This document shows, piece by piece, positions 16,685-24,523 of a DNA stretch of 64,000 bases. Positions within the stretch are counted from its first letter, which is position 1; every line of letters starts with the position of its first letter. Origin of the DNA: Verrucomicrobiota bacterium. GTDB lineage: Bacteria; Verrucomicrobiota; Verrucomicrobiia; Chthoniobacterales; SZAS-18. The position numbers and the translations under genes were made by a program. The stretch lies in assembly GCA_025353105.1 (NCBI GenBank), contig JANXRG010000088.1, positions 1 to 64,000 of the forward strand. The letters run 5' to 3'. The notes beneath the pieces were generated by a model. The model had not been told where the DNA came from. It saw nothing but the letters and a program-made list of their open reading frames with translations, and searched no databases.

Positions 16685-17791
16685 TCAGGCTCGCAGCGGA
16701 CCGACCACTTTCGACGTGAGAAATCGCAGCCAGCCGGGGCGTCGGGCGGCCAGTTTCAAGAACGTCTCCGCCACGCCCGGATGGAGCACCGCGGCCTTGG
16801 CCAGCCGGTTGATCCACAATCGACCGCGGTAGAGTGACGCGTGCTGCCGGCGGTACGCGCGGACCGTCTCGGGGGTCGAGCACCGTCCACCGAGAACCTC
16901 GCCGAGCGCGGCTGCGGCCAGCTCGGCGGAACGTAGAGCGTAAAAAATCCCCTCGCCCGTAAACGGCTCGACGACGCGCGCGGCATCGCCCACCAGAAAC
17001 AGCCCGTCGTCCCGCGCCGCCGGAAACGCCCGGCGCGCCAGCGGCGCAATTGTGCGCCATTCGTCAATCGCTCCGAATTCCGCCGCCGCCCAGGCTTTCA
17101 ACGATTCGATCTGCCCCGGCCGGCCCGCGAGCGAAACATTCAAGAGCCCCTCGCCCACTGGCGCGAGGCCGCCGTAGCCGCCCTCAAGCCAGCGCATTTG
17201 CACCGTGCGCTCCAGCGCCGCCGGGAGCGGCACGTGCGCCTGCAGCCCCACCCGATCGCGCGATGTCCCGCGAGGCGCGCGCAGCCCGGCGAACCGCGCA
17301 ACGGTCGAATTCCGGCCGTCCGCCGCAACCAGGAAACGCGCCCGGGCCCGCTGCGTGGCGCCGTCCCGCTGCATCGTCACCTCCCAGCCGACCGCTTTCC
17401 GTGCAGCCCCGATCAAGGCCGTGTTCTGCCGCACCTCGGCGCCGGATTGCATCGCGTGGTGCAAGAGCAACGCGTCGAGATGCCGCCGGCGGACCGCGAT
17501 CTCGCCGCGGTCCGATTTTTCCATCGCGAATTCGAGGCCGTGTCCTCGCCGGCTGACAAACGAAACTCGTTCCAGAATCGCGTGCGGCAGGGCGCGCACG
17601 GCATCCGTCAGGCCAAGCCGGTCGAAGACGTCCCAGCACGCTGGATTCAGGCAATCACCGCAAACCTTGTCGCGTGGAAACACGGCCCGCTCGAGCACGA
17701 GCACGCGCGCCCCACCCGCGGTCGCGACGGCGGCACACACGGCCCCGGCCGGTCCGCCGCCGACGATGATGATGTCGAACGAGTCGTTCAC
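16685..17791 (-). CDS. FAD-dependent oxidoreductase, geranylgeranyl-reductase family
   Basis: A flavoprotein of about 368 residues. The N-terminal Rossmann motif is FDIIIVGGGPAGAVCAAVA, then a second conserved motif FPRDKVCGDCLNPACW with two cysteines. The FAD-binding GLFLVGDAARVVEPFTGEGI lies near 260. Family members reduce polyprenyl chains or act on polyketides and halogenated aromatics. It follows the ketosynthase gene by 31 bases, so a role in tailoring a ketosynthase product is likely. A GTG at 17791 is proposed, because it lies just before the Rossmann strand; no clear Shine-Dalgarno helps. A longer frame exists but overlaps the ketosynthase. Confidence 0.8.
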   Translation of the reverse strand: MNDSFDIIIVGGGPAGAVCAAVATAGGARVLVLERAVFPRDKVCGDCLNPACWDVFDRLGLTDAVRALPHAILERVSFVSRRGHGLEFAMEKSDRGEIAVRRRHLDALLLHHAMQSGAEVRQNTALIGAARKAVGWEVTMQRDGATQRARARFLVAADGRNSTVARFAGLRAPRGTSRDRVGLQAHVPLPAALERTVQMRWLEGGYGGLAPVGEGLLNVSLAGRPGQIESLKAWAAAEFGAIDEWRTIAPLARRAFPAARDDGLFLVGDAARVVEPFTGEGIFYALRSAELAAAALGEVLGGRCSTPETVRAYRRQHASLYRGRLWINRLAKAAVLHPGVAETFLKLAARRPGWLRFLTSKVVGPLRA

Positions 17792-17822
17792 AAGCGCGCG
17801 AGCATCTGCCGCAACGGGCGGG

Positions 17823-19061
17823 CTACACCTTGCCCAGCACGATGCAGGAGTTGATTCCGCCGAAGCCAAACGAGTTGCTGAGGATGTACCGCGGAAACGC
17901 CTCGCGTCCGACGTTGGGGAGGTGCTCAAGGTCGCACTCGGGGTCGGGCTGATCGAGATGCAACGTCGGCGGAATAAACCCCCGCTCGATCGCCAGGCAG
18001 CACGCCGCCGCCTCGAAGCACCCTGTCGCGCCGAGAGCGTGGGCGTGATACCCCTTCGTGCCGGTCACGGGAATCTTGTATGCGTGCGCACCGAACACGG
18101 TCTTGATCGCGCGCACCTCGGTGGCGTCGTTCGCCTTGGTCGAGCTGGCATGCGCGTTGACGTAATCGATTTGCGCCACGTCCAGCCGCGCCATGGCCAG
18201 GGCCTCGCGCATGCACGCCACCGCGCTCTCGCCCGTCGGCAGCGGATTGGTCATGTGGTGCGCATCGTTGTTCAGCGCGTACCCGAGCACTTCCGCGTAA
18301 ATTTTCGCGCCGCGGCGTTTCGCGTGCTCGAATTCTTCGAGCACCAGCGACGCCGCGCCCTCGCCCATGACGAAGCCAGCGCGATCCGCGGAAAAGCTGC
18401 GGCAGGCGCGCCCCGGCTCGGGTCCGTCATAAGTGCTCATGCTCTTGATCATCGAGAAGGCGCCAAAAGTCAGCGGGCGCAACGGCGCCTCGGCGGCGCC
18501 CGCGATCATCACGTCGGCCACGCCGTCGCGGATGTAACGCATGGCCTCGCCGATCGCGACCGGGCCGCTGGCGCAGGAGTTGGAATTCGTGGTGCCCACG
18601 CCGCGAAAGCCGAATTCGATGGCGATATTCGAGTGCGCCGAACCGCCGAAAACCATCAGCGCCAGGGCCGGATTCACGGCGCGGGCCCCACCCCGCAGAA
18701 ACGCCGAGTGTTGATCCTCGGCGTTGGAGATACCGCCCAGTGCCGTGCCGTAGCTGACCCCGGTACGAGGCTGCGGCTGGTCCGGGGAGAACGGGAGTCC
18801 GGCGTCCTTGAGTGCGAGTTGCGCCGACGCGACCGCGAACTGCGCGTAGCGGTCGAGTCGCTTCAACCGCTTGACGGTAAAATATTCCGCGGGCTGGAAA
18901 TCCCGGATTTGGCCGGCACAAAAAACTCCGAACGGTTCCGGATCGAGGCTGGTGATGCGCGAAATTCCGCTTTTCTCCGCGCGGAGTCCGCGCCAGAAAT
19001 TCTCCAGACCAATGCCGATGCACGAGATGGGACCGATCCCGGTGATGACGGTGCGCCTCAT
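17823..19061 (-). CDS. Beta-ketoacyl-ACP synthase, FabF-like
   Basis: A 412-residue ketosynthase. The catalytic triad is visible: Cys in NSNSCASGPVAIG (near 170), His in VNAHASSTKANDATE (near 300), and His in GTKGYHAHALGATG (near 340). It catalyses Claisen condensation of an acyl chain with malonyl-ACP. FabF normally has NAHGTSTPLND, and this divergence, plus the neighbours (an SRPBCC cyclase-like protein upstream and an FAD reductase downstream), suggest specialised rather than housekeeping fatty-acid synthesis. No ACP or chain-length factor gene is adjacent. ATG at 19061. Confidence 0.9.
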   Translation of the reverse strand: MRRTVITGIGPISCIGIGLENFWRGLRAEKSGISRITSLDPEPFGVFCAGQIRDFQPAEYFTVKRLKRLDRYAQFAVASAQLALKDAGLPFSPDQPQPRTGVSYGTALGGISNAEDQHSAFLRGGARAVNPALALMVFGGSAHSNIAIEFGFRGVGTTNSNSCASGPVAIGEAMRYIRDGVADVMIAGAAEAPLRPLTFGAFSMIKSMSTYDGPEPGRACRSFSADRAGFVMGEGAASLVLEEFEHAKRRGAKIYAEVLGYALNNDAHHMTNPLPTGESAVACMREALAMARLDVAQIDYVNAHASSTKANDATEVRAIKTVFGAHAYKIPVTGTKGYHAHALGATGCFEAAACCLAIERGFIPPTLHLDQPDPECDLEHLPNVGREAFPRYILSNSFGFGGINSCIVLGKV

Positions 19062-19072
19062 GGGAGAGAGAA

Positions 19073-19242
19073 ACTCGAAGAAAAGGATCGAAAGTCGAAA
19101 GTCGAAAGTCGAAAGCCAGAGGAGTCCACGCCCGGCGATAACGAATGCGCAATGCGTGGCTGAGGAAACGGTGTCTTCAACTTTCCTCCCCTTTTCCCTG
19201 GTTCGAGCTTTCTTCGAGTTTCGAGTTTCGAATTTCGAGCTT
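19073..19242. repeat. Composite TCGAA-hairpin element between SRPBCC and ketosynthase genes
   Basis: The left arm starts CTCGAAG and continues with four tandem GAAAGTC units (about 19091-19116). The right arm is TTCGAGTTTCGAGTTTCGAA (from 19213), an inverted match. The element supplies the last ~15 residues of the SRPBCC protein (KLEIRNSKLEES). Confidence 0.7.
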
Positions 19243-19671
19243 TTCCAGGTGTTCCTTCATGCACCGCAGCGTCTTGTTCGCAATGTTGTCGATAAAGAAG
19301 CCGCCAATCACGCGGTCCGCGATCGGCGCGAGGAACCGAATTCGGAAATTGAGGTCATGCCGGATCTCGACCAGCACGCCCGCGGGCGTCTCGCGGAACG
19401 TCCAGACCACCCGCATGCCCTTGGTAAAGGCGCGCAGATGATTGAAACGGACCTCAAGGCGGACGCGATCGATGATTTGCTCCGAGACCCATGAAATCGG
19501 AATGCCGTCGCGCACCGCGGCCATTTCCACCACGTTTCGCTCGGGGCCGCGCTCGAGGTACTTGATATACCGGTAGTGCGGCAGGATGCGGGGCCACCCG
19601 GCAAGGTCTGCCGCGGTCTCGAAGATGCGTTCCCGCGGCGCCTGCATGAGAATCGAGGTGGCCGTTTGCAT
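19177..19671 (-). CDS. SRPBCC (polyketide cyclase/COQ10-like) family protein
   Basis: A 164-residue START/Bet v1-like protein that forms a hydrophobic ligand pocket. Typical points are ILMQAPRERIFETAADLAGWPRI, HYRYIKYLERG and VVWTFRETPAGVLVEIRHDL. A hydrophobic C-terminal helix (PIADRVIGGFFIDNIANKTL) ends the fold. Relatives cyclise polyketides or bind quinones. It is 115 bases upstream of a ketosynthase and on the same strand, so handling of the ketosynthase product is the best guess. The last residues (LEIRNSKLEESSNQGKGEES) come from a dispersed repeat and are not part of the fold. Confidence 0.8.
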   Translation of the reverse strand: MQTATSILMQAPRERIFETAADLAGWPRILPHYRYIKYLERGPERNVVEMAAVRDGIPISWVSEQIIDRVRLEVRFNHLRAFTKGMRVVWTFRETPAGVLVEIRHDLNFRIRFLAPIADRVIGGFFIDNIANKTLRCMKEHLEKLEIRNSKLEESSNQGKGEES

Positions 19672-19760
19672 GGGGAAGCCAAGAGACGGGAGACGGCAGG
19701 GAAAGTCAACCAGCCCGGCGTCTCCTCAGGGTGCCGGGAAGGTCTATGACACAACCCAAA

Positions 19761-19789
19761 TTTGCGCCCATTTGGACCTATGCTAAGCT
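19761..19789 (+). promoter_or_regulatory. Weak candidate promoter for the 19.8-kb structured RNA
   Basis: TTTGCG (19761-19766) and TAAGCT (19784-19789) are 17 bases apart on the plus strand. Each box matches consensus only partly. Predicted start near 19796. Confidence 0.35.
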
Positions 19790-19795
19790 TGTGGT

Positions 19796-19979
19796 TACAT
19801 CAGGAACGGTTTCGCTCTGGCAACAGACTGGAATCTGCCAACCGGGGCTGAGAGAACCCACGGTGGCATGGGCGGAGACACAGGTTTCCGTCCGATGTGC
19901 GAGCGGCCGAAATCCGCTCGAACAACAAGTCTCTCGCGGAACGGACGCCGCCCCTGATGAAGGAGCGGCGTTTTTATTT
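19796..19979 (+). ncRNA. Candidate structured non-coding RNA with five hairpins and a terminator
   Basis: About 184 bases with no long reading frame fold into consecutive stems by eye. H1: TGG/CCA plus CAGA/TCTG (19818-19840). H2: ACCG-GGG/CCC-CGGT with one bulge and a CTGAGAGAA loop (19841-19864). H3: CAT-GGGCGGA/TCCGTCC-ATG (19867-19897). H4: CGAGCGG/CCGCTCG, loop CCGAAAT (19900-19920). H5: ACGCCGC/GCGGCGT followed by TTTTTATTT (19945-19979), a terminator. I do not recognise a known class; the CTGAGA loop recalls TPP riboswitches but the other conserved parts are missing. It could be a small RNA or a leader of the ORF at 20059, 80 bases on. Confidence 0.55.
19945..19979 (+). terminator. Rho-independent terminator
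   Basis: A 7-bp GC-rich stem ACGCCGC/GCGGCGT (19945-19951 with 19965-19971) with a 13-base loop is followed by TTTTTATTT. It ends the candidate RNA and would attenuate the downstream ORF if the two are cotranscribed. Confidence 0.85.
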
Positions 19980-20058
19980 CCGGCGAACCCTGATGCAGAA
20001 CAACCAAATCACTCATCACGAACGAATCCGCAGGAAATCCATCTAAGAAGGAAGCAAC

Positions 20059-20331
20059 ATGAGCACTAACACCATCCCATCGGCCAAGGGCACTTCACAG
20101 GCGCCGACGCTCGCGATTCGCACGCGCCCGGAAAACCCGGACCATCACCTCTGGAACAACCACGGCATCTGGTTCGTCCATTACACGGTTCATCCGGACA
20201 GCCTCACCAAGGAACGCGTCCGCAAGTCGCTCGGCACCAAGTCGCTCGAGGAGGCCCGCCGCCTTCGCGACCGGCTCTTTGAGAAGCTCTCAAACGGCAT
20301 CTGGCCGCAGCAAGGGTGCGCAACCTGCTGA
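20059..20331 (+). CDS. Small protein with an Arm-DNA-binding-like segment
   Basis: A 90-residue basic protein. The core (HHLWNNHGIWFVHYTVHP, then KERVRKSLGTKSLEEARRLRD) resembles the beta-sheet-plus-helix Arm-type DNA-binding domain found at the N-terminus of tyrosine recombinases. No catalytic domain follows. It ends in GCATC. GAAGGAAG lies about 6 bases upstream of the ATG. It sits after a structured RNA with terminator and is followed by its own strong hairpin at 20374, so it forms a discrete unit. Nucleic-acid binding is an inference from the similarity. Confidence 0.65.
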   Translation: MSTNTIPSAKGTSQAPTLAIRTRPENPDHHLWNNHGIWFVHYTVHPDSLTKERVRKSLGTKSLEEARRLRDRLFEKLSNGIWPQQGCATC

Positions 20332-20373
20332 CAAATTAAGCCGCCGGATACGTCCGGCACAAAGTTGTATGCG

Positions 20374-20409
20374 GGGCGCGGGTGGAGAAATCCACTCGCG
20401 CCCTTTGCT
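20374..20409 (+). terminator. Strong hairpin terminator with GAAA tetraloop
   Basis: A 13-bp stem GGGCGCGGGTGGA/TCCACTCGCGCCC (one G-U pair) is closed by a GAAA tetraloop (20387-20390) and followed by TTTGCTTTG. It lies 42 bases after the small ORF. Confidence 0.8.
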
Positions 20410-20511
20410 TTGCGTCCGGGAAGCGCATGAAGCCGACGGTCGAAGAAACTTCATCGTGCCGAAGAAAACGTGAGCGATGCCATGGGCACGCTTCCTGCCT
20501 GACTTCAGGGC

Positions 20512-22065
20512 ATGAAGTGGCTCGTCCTCCTGGTCTTGATCACGCTCGCCGCGCGTGGGGCCGGCGCCGCCGAGCGCATCAATCACGAGGGTCGCATCCT
20601 CGGACCAGCGCCGGTGGTCACCGCCCCGATTCTCTTCAACACGCCCGACGCGGATGCGGTCGTCTCGACGATGCAGATCATGCCAGTCGACAGCGCGTGG
20701 AACGAGGACGTCTCCCACCGCCCGCTCCTGCCAAACTCGGATGCAATGATGGCGCAAATCACGAGCGACCTCGCGTCCAGCCGCCGGACGCTCCGGCCGT
20801 TTTCGGAGATGAACTATGCGCTGGTCCCGGACAACCAACCGCGCGTCTCGATCCCCTTCTTCAACTACCCGGACGAGTCGGATCTCGATGGCGGCACGTT
20901 TCCAAACGGGCTCTATCCGATCCCGGCAAATCTCCCGATTGAGTCCTGGCCGGTGGGTACGCCCGGTCTCAGCCTCTCGCAATGGCAGCAGGACGTGAAC
21001 AACACGGGCGGCGATCGTCACTCGATCGTGGTCATGCCTGGCCACGGCACGATTTGGGAAACGTGGCTCACCCGCCTCGTCAGCGGAGCCTGGCAGGCCT
21101 CGAACGGCGCGATCTTTGATCTGAAATCGAACACCCCGCGGCCGGCGGGCTGGACCTCAGGGGACGCCGCGGGCTTGCCGATGTTTCCAGCCGTGGTGCG
21201 CTTTGACGAATGCCAGCGTGGCATGGTGGAACACGCGCTCCGTCTCGTCGTCAAACGCACGCGTCTCGGCCCCATTTATCCAGCCACCCACCAGGCTTCC
21301 TTGGGCAACACGACCGATCCAAACATTCCCGCCATGGGTCAGCGCCTCCGCTTGAAATCGTCCTTCGTCATTCCTTCGAATTGGACCACCGAGGAAAAGG
21401 CCGTGCTGCTCGCGTTGAAAAAATACGGCGCCATCGTCGCGGACAACGGCGGTTTCTTCTCCGTCTCAGTCTGCCCCGACGATCGCTTTCCCGCCGGCGC
21501 GTTCGATCACCTCTCGACCATCACGATTAGTAATTTCGAGACCGTGCAAAGCACCGGACCCACCGAAGGACCGCGATCGCCTGGGGCACCGGCCGCAAAC
21601 GCGGGAGCCGATCAAATCATTCCCGTCACCGCCACGGCGACTCTCTTCGGCCAGGTCACCGCGCCGCTCGGAAACGCCGTCACCCGGTGGCGCGCGTACT
21701 CCGGGCCCGGCAACGCCACGATCGCGAATCCCAACGTCGCCGTCACCACTGCGACTTTCCCCGTGCCGGGGCTCTATACCTTGATGCTCAGCGAGGACGA
21801 CGGTGTGCACGCGGTCGCGTTCGATGCGGTCGTCATCCGCGTCACGCTTCCGCTGACGGCCCAAGCCAGCGGCAATGATATCATCGTTCAGTTTCCCTCG
21901 GTCGTCGGACAGCGTTACCGGGTCGAACACTCGGACGACTTGGTCACCGGACCGTGGACCGTGCTCGCCGACAACCTCGCCGGCACGGGCGCGGCATTTC
22001 AGGTGCCCCAACCCAACGCGATTCCATTGGGCCAGCAGTTTTATCGCGTCGTGATTCTGCCGTAG
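20512..22065 (+). CDS. Secreted protein of unknown function with PKD-like C-terminal region
   Basis: A 517-residue exported protein. A signal peptide is clear (MKWLVLLVLITLAARGAGAAE, cleavage near residue 20). Residues 50-345 form a large domain I cannot name, with motifs HSIVVMPGHGTIWETW, DLKSNTPRPAGWTSGDAAGLP and VEHALRLVVKRTR. Residues about 360-450 look like a PKD/Ig-type beta sandwich (AGADQIIPVTATATLFGQV). The final part (YRVEHSDDLVTGPWTVLADN to FYRVVILP) is a short beta module often found at the end of secreted proteins in Verrucomicrobiota. It is a stand-alone gene with an ATG at 20512. A carbohydrate-related role is possible but unproven. Confidence 0.7.
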   Translation: MKWLVLLVLITLAARGAGAAERINHEGRILGPAPVVTAPILFNTPDADAVVSTMQIMPVDSAWNEDVSHRPLLPNSDAMMAQITSDLASSRRTLRPFSEMNYALVPDNQPRVSIPFFNYPDESDLDGGTFPNGLYPIPANLPIESWPVGTPGLSLSQWQQDVNNTGGDRHSIVVMPGHGTIWETWLTRLVSGAWQASNGAIFDLKSNTPRPAGWTSGDAAGLPMFPAVVRFDECQRGMVEHALRLVVKRTRLGPIYPATHQASLGNTTDPNIPAMGQRLRLKSSFVIPSNWTTEEKAVLLALKKYGAIVADNGGFFSVSVCPDDRFPAGAFDHLSTITISNFETVQSTGPTEGPRSPGAPAANAGADQIIPVTATATLFGQVTAPLGNAVTRWRAYSGPGNATIANPNVAVTTATFPVPGLYTLMLSEDDGVHAVAFDAVVIRVTLPLTAQASGNDIIVQFPSVVGQRYRVEHSDDLVTGPWTVLADNLAGTGAAFQVPQPNAIPLGQQFYRVVILP

Positions 22066-22168
22066 TCACGCCCGCGGCGGGGACAGCCGCGACGACGATC
22101 AAAATCGCTTCGCTCGATGCTGGCGGTCTCGTGCAACGTTCGGTAGCGTCGTCCCAAATTCTTCCCCC

Positions 22169-23101
22169 ATGAACCGACGCAATTTTCTCCTCACTACTTT
22201 CGGGGGCCTCGCCGCCGGACTCTTGCCCCGCGCCTCGCTGCTTGGGCAAACCGCGGCGCCCGCGGCCACCCCCACCCCGGCGCCGCTCGTGCCGGAATTC
22301 GGCGCGCTGCGCCGCAACGTCGGTTATTTCACGTGTCGCGGCGGCACGATTGGATCGCTCGTAAACGCCGATGGCGTGGCGGCGGTCGACTCACAATTTC
22401 CCGAGCCCGCGAAGTTATTCCTCGACGGCCTGCCCGACCGAAAGGGCCGCAAGCTCGACCTGTTGATCAACTCGCATCACCACGGCGATCACACGAGCGG
22501 CAACAAAGTATTCCAGCCCGAGACGAAGATGATCGTCGCGCAGGAAAATGTGCCGGCCCTGCAGAAGGCCGCCGCAGCAGTCAATGGCAACGAGGCCGAG
22601 CAGGTGTATGCGAGCACGCTTTTTGCGAAGGAGTGGAAGACGAGCGTTGGCGACGAGGTCATTCGCACCACTTACTTCGGTCCCGCGCACACGAACGGCG
22701 ACTGCATCATCCATTTCGAGAAGGCCGACGTCGTGCACATGGGCGACCTCGTGTTCAACCGCATTTATCCGGTTATCGACCAACGCGCCGGCGCGTCGAT
22801 CAAGAATTGGATCGCCACCCTGGGGACGGTTTCCACGATGTTCGGCAAGGACACGATCTTCATTTTTGGCCATGGAAAGAAGGAAGCGGGCGTCACCGGC
22901 GGCGCCGCCGACCTGCTCGTCCTGCGCGATTACTTCAACGCCTTGCTCGAATACACGCGGCACGAGATGAAGGCCGGCAAGACGAAGGAGCAGATCATGG
23001 CCGCCGAGGAGATCCCCAGTTTTCCCGATCTCCGCGTGCCGAAGCCCAATCGCCTCGCCAACAACCTCGATATCGCGTTCGAGGAGTTGAGCGCGGGATA
23101 A
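22169..23101 (+). CDS. Exported MBL-fold metallo-hydrolase
   Basis: A 310-residue hydrolase. The N-terminus MNRRNFLLTTFGGLAAGLLP looks like a Tat signal, so export of a folded metal enzyme is likely. The metal motif is SHHHGDHTSG near 115 (HxHxDH variant HHHGDH). A second ligand follows in FGPAHTNGDCIIHF, the Asp in VHMGDLVFNR and the His in FIFGHGKKEAG. These are the ligands of a dinuclear zinc site. The substrate is unknown; the group includes lactonases, beta-lactamases and arylsulfatases. Pro/Ala/Thr-rich linker at residues 30-45. Confidence 0.85.
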   Translation: MNRRNFLLTTFGGLAAGLLPRASLLGQTAAPAATPTPAPLVPEFGALRRNVGYFTCRGGTIGSLVNADGVAAVDSQFPEPAKLFLDGLPDRKGRKLDLLINSHHHGDHTSGNKVFQPETKMIVAQENVPALQKAAAAVNGNEAEQVYASTLFAKEWKTSVGDEVIRTTYFGPAHTNGDCIIHFEKADVVHMGDLVFNRIYPVIDQRAGASIKNWIATLGTVSTMFGKDTIFIFGHGKKEAGVTGGAADLLVLRDYFNALLEYTRHEMKAGKTKEQIMAAEEIPSFPDLRVPKPNRLANNLDIAFEELSAG

Positions 23102-23139
23102 CGACCCCCGCGACCGCCCCGCGCCCCGCAATCCAAAGC

Positions 23140-23829
23140 GTGAAACCAGAGTCCACCCGAATTTTCCTCGTGCGCCACGGCGCCACGGTCCTTACCGCGG
23201 AGGATCGGTTCGCCGGTGCAACGAACGTCCAGCTTGCTGAGGAAGGCCGCGGTCAGGCCCGCCGGCTCGCGGCGCGACTCGCCTCGGAGAAAATCGTCGC
23301 CGTGTATGCGTCACCCTTGGATCGCACCATGGAAACAGCCCGCATCGTGTCGGAGCCGCACCGTCTTCCCATTGTCCCGCGGGACGGGCTGCGCGAGATC
23401 AACCATGGCCATTGGGAGGAGATGACGCGCCGCGAGGTCGAGACCAAGTATCCTGCGGAGGCGAGGCTTTGGGACCGCGACCCCTACACCTTCGCGCCGA
23501 AGGGCGGCGAGAGCGGCCTCGCGGTTACCGCGCGCGCGTTGCCCGCGCTGATTGAGATTGTCCGCGCGCACCCCGGCGGAAAGGTCCTCGTCGTTTCGCA
23601 CAAGGCCACGATTCGGCTGCTCCTCAGCTCGCTGCTGGGTTTTGATCCGCGGCGCTTCCGGGACAATCTCGACCAGAGTCCGTGCGCGTTGAACATCATC
23701 GACTTCAAGGACGAGGGAAACGCGCGACTGAGCCTTTTCAACGACACGTCGCACTACGAATCCGGCGGCCTGGCGATTCCCGAAGTGCCATCATCGCGCC
23801 TGTCCAAGACGTGGAGTATGCCTTCGTAG
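23140..23829 (+). CDS. Histidine phosphatase family protein (phosphoglycerate mutase-like)
   Basis: A 229-residue protein with the RHG motif IFLVRHGATVLTAEDRF at its start; the catalytic His is in VRHG. Other family marks are ASPLDRTMETARIV, GLREINHGHWEE and VSHKATIRLLLSSLLG with the second active-site His. Members act on sugar phosphates, on alpha-ribazole phosphate or on 3-phosphoglycerate; here the substrate is open. A GTG at 23140 is proposed, 36 bases after the upstream MBL gene; upstream sequence in this frame is a shadow of that gene. A distant GpmI occurs in the window, so glycolytic mutase activity is not needed from this one. Confidence 0.85.
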   Translation: MKPESTRIFLVRHGATVLTAEDRFAGATNVQLAEEGRGQARRLAARLASEKIVAVYASPLDRTMETARIVSEPHRLPIVPRDGLREINHGHWEEMTRREVETKYPAEARLWDRDPYTFAPKGGESGLAVTARALPALIEIVRAHPGGKVLVVSHKATIRLLLSSLLGFDPRRFRDNLDQSPCALNIIDFKDEGNARLSLFNDTSHYESGGLAIPEVPSSRLSKTWSMPS

Positions 23830-23905
23830 CGCGGCCGGCGATCACAAGCCGCTTGCGCAATCCGCCCAGCGCGGACAGTTTCCCCGTTCCCACCTCCCGC
23901 CTATC

Positions 23906-24358
23906 ATGACCAAATCCCTTCTGTTCGCCGGCCTTTGCGCGACCCTCCTCCTGCCCGGATGCGCCTCCACTCCCACCACGACGGCTGAGGCCATGACCGT
24001 AACGATTGCCAAGTACGAAAAATGGTCCACGAGAGGCGACGGAAAAATCGACTTCCCAGGCTTTAACCAGGGGCTGGCCGTCGATCGCTTCGCCTTTTAC
24101 AACAAGAATAAGGACGGCTTCATCGACAAGGGCGAGTGGGTGGCGGTGCGTGGCTCCGGCGCGACTGCGAATGCGCTTTTCGCCCAGATTAACCTGAGCA
24201 AGAACGGCAAGGTCACGCTCGCGGAATTCACGAACAACAAGACGCTCATGGCGGAACGCAGGGCGGCGTTCAACCGTCTCGACCGCGCTCACAAGGGCTA
24301 TCTGAGCCCGAAGGACATCGAGGTGTATTTCAACAAGCGCACCGCAATTGACCCCTAA
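23906..24358 (+). CDS. EF-hand domain lipoprotein
   Basis: A 150-residue exported lipoprotein. A signal with lipobox LLPGCAS puts the lipidated Cys at about residue 18. At least two EF-hand loops are visible: NKNKDGFIDKGEW and NLSKNGKVTLAEF, and a weaker one DRAHKGYLSPKDI. The first has D/N at positions 1, 3, 5 and a Glu at 12, as needed for calcium. The others are less complete. The protein probably binds calcium at the cell envelope. It is followed by a strong terminator. Confidence 0.8.
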   Translation: MTKSLLFAGLCATLLLPGCASTPTTTAEAMTVTIAKYEKWSTRGDGKIDFPGFNQGLAVDRFAFYNKNKDGFIDKGEWVAVRGSGATANALFAQINLSKNGKVTLAEFTNNKTLMAERRAAFNRLDRAHKGYLSPKDIEVYFNKRTAIDP

Positions 24359-24400
24359 TGATGCAGGCTCGCGCGGCGCGCGACGATTCATTTTCAACGA

Positions 24401-24429
24401 GGCGCGGGCGCGATGCCCGCGCCTTTTTT
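24401..24429 (+). terminator. Rho-independent terminator of the EF-hand lipoprotein gene
   Basis: A perfect 9-bp stem GGCGCGGGC/GCCCGCGCC with a GCGAT loop is followed by six T residues. Confidence 0.92.
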
Positions 24430-24523
24430 GTTTTCTCAAAGCGGCACTTTTGATTTCCTCACCGCCCCTCCCCAACACCGGGTGACGAGTGACAAAAACC
24501 CCTCGATCTTCAATCATCACTCA

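Noticed and set aside
17205..19163. 652-residue open frame opposite the ketosynthase and FAD reductase
   Set aside because: Arg/Ala/Ser-rich shadow; the minus-strand genes show complete catalytic motifs.
19841..19864. TPP riboswitch, suggested by GGGGCTGAGAGAACCC
   Set aside because: The second conserved TPP segment (ACCTGATCTGG-like) is absent and no thiamine gene follows.
20059..20331. Tyrosine recombinase gene
   Set aside because: Only an Arm-like N-terminal segment is present; no catalytic R-H-R-Y region follows in any frame.
22333..23139. N-terminal extension of the histidine phosphatase frame
   Set aside because: It runs in an alternate frame through the MBL hydrolase and has no protein-like pattern; the RHG motif starts just after the GTG at 23140.
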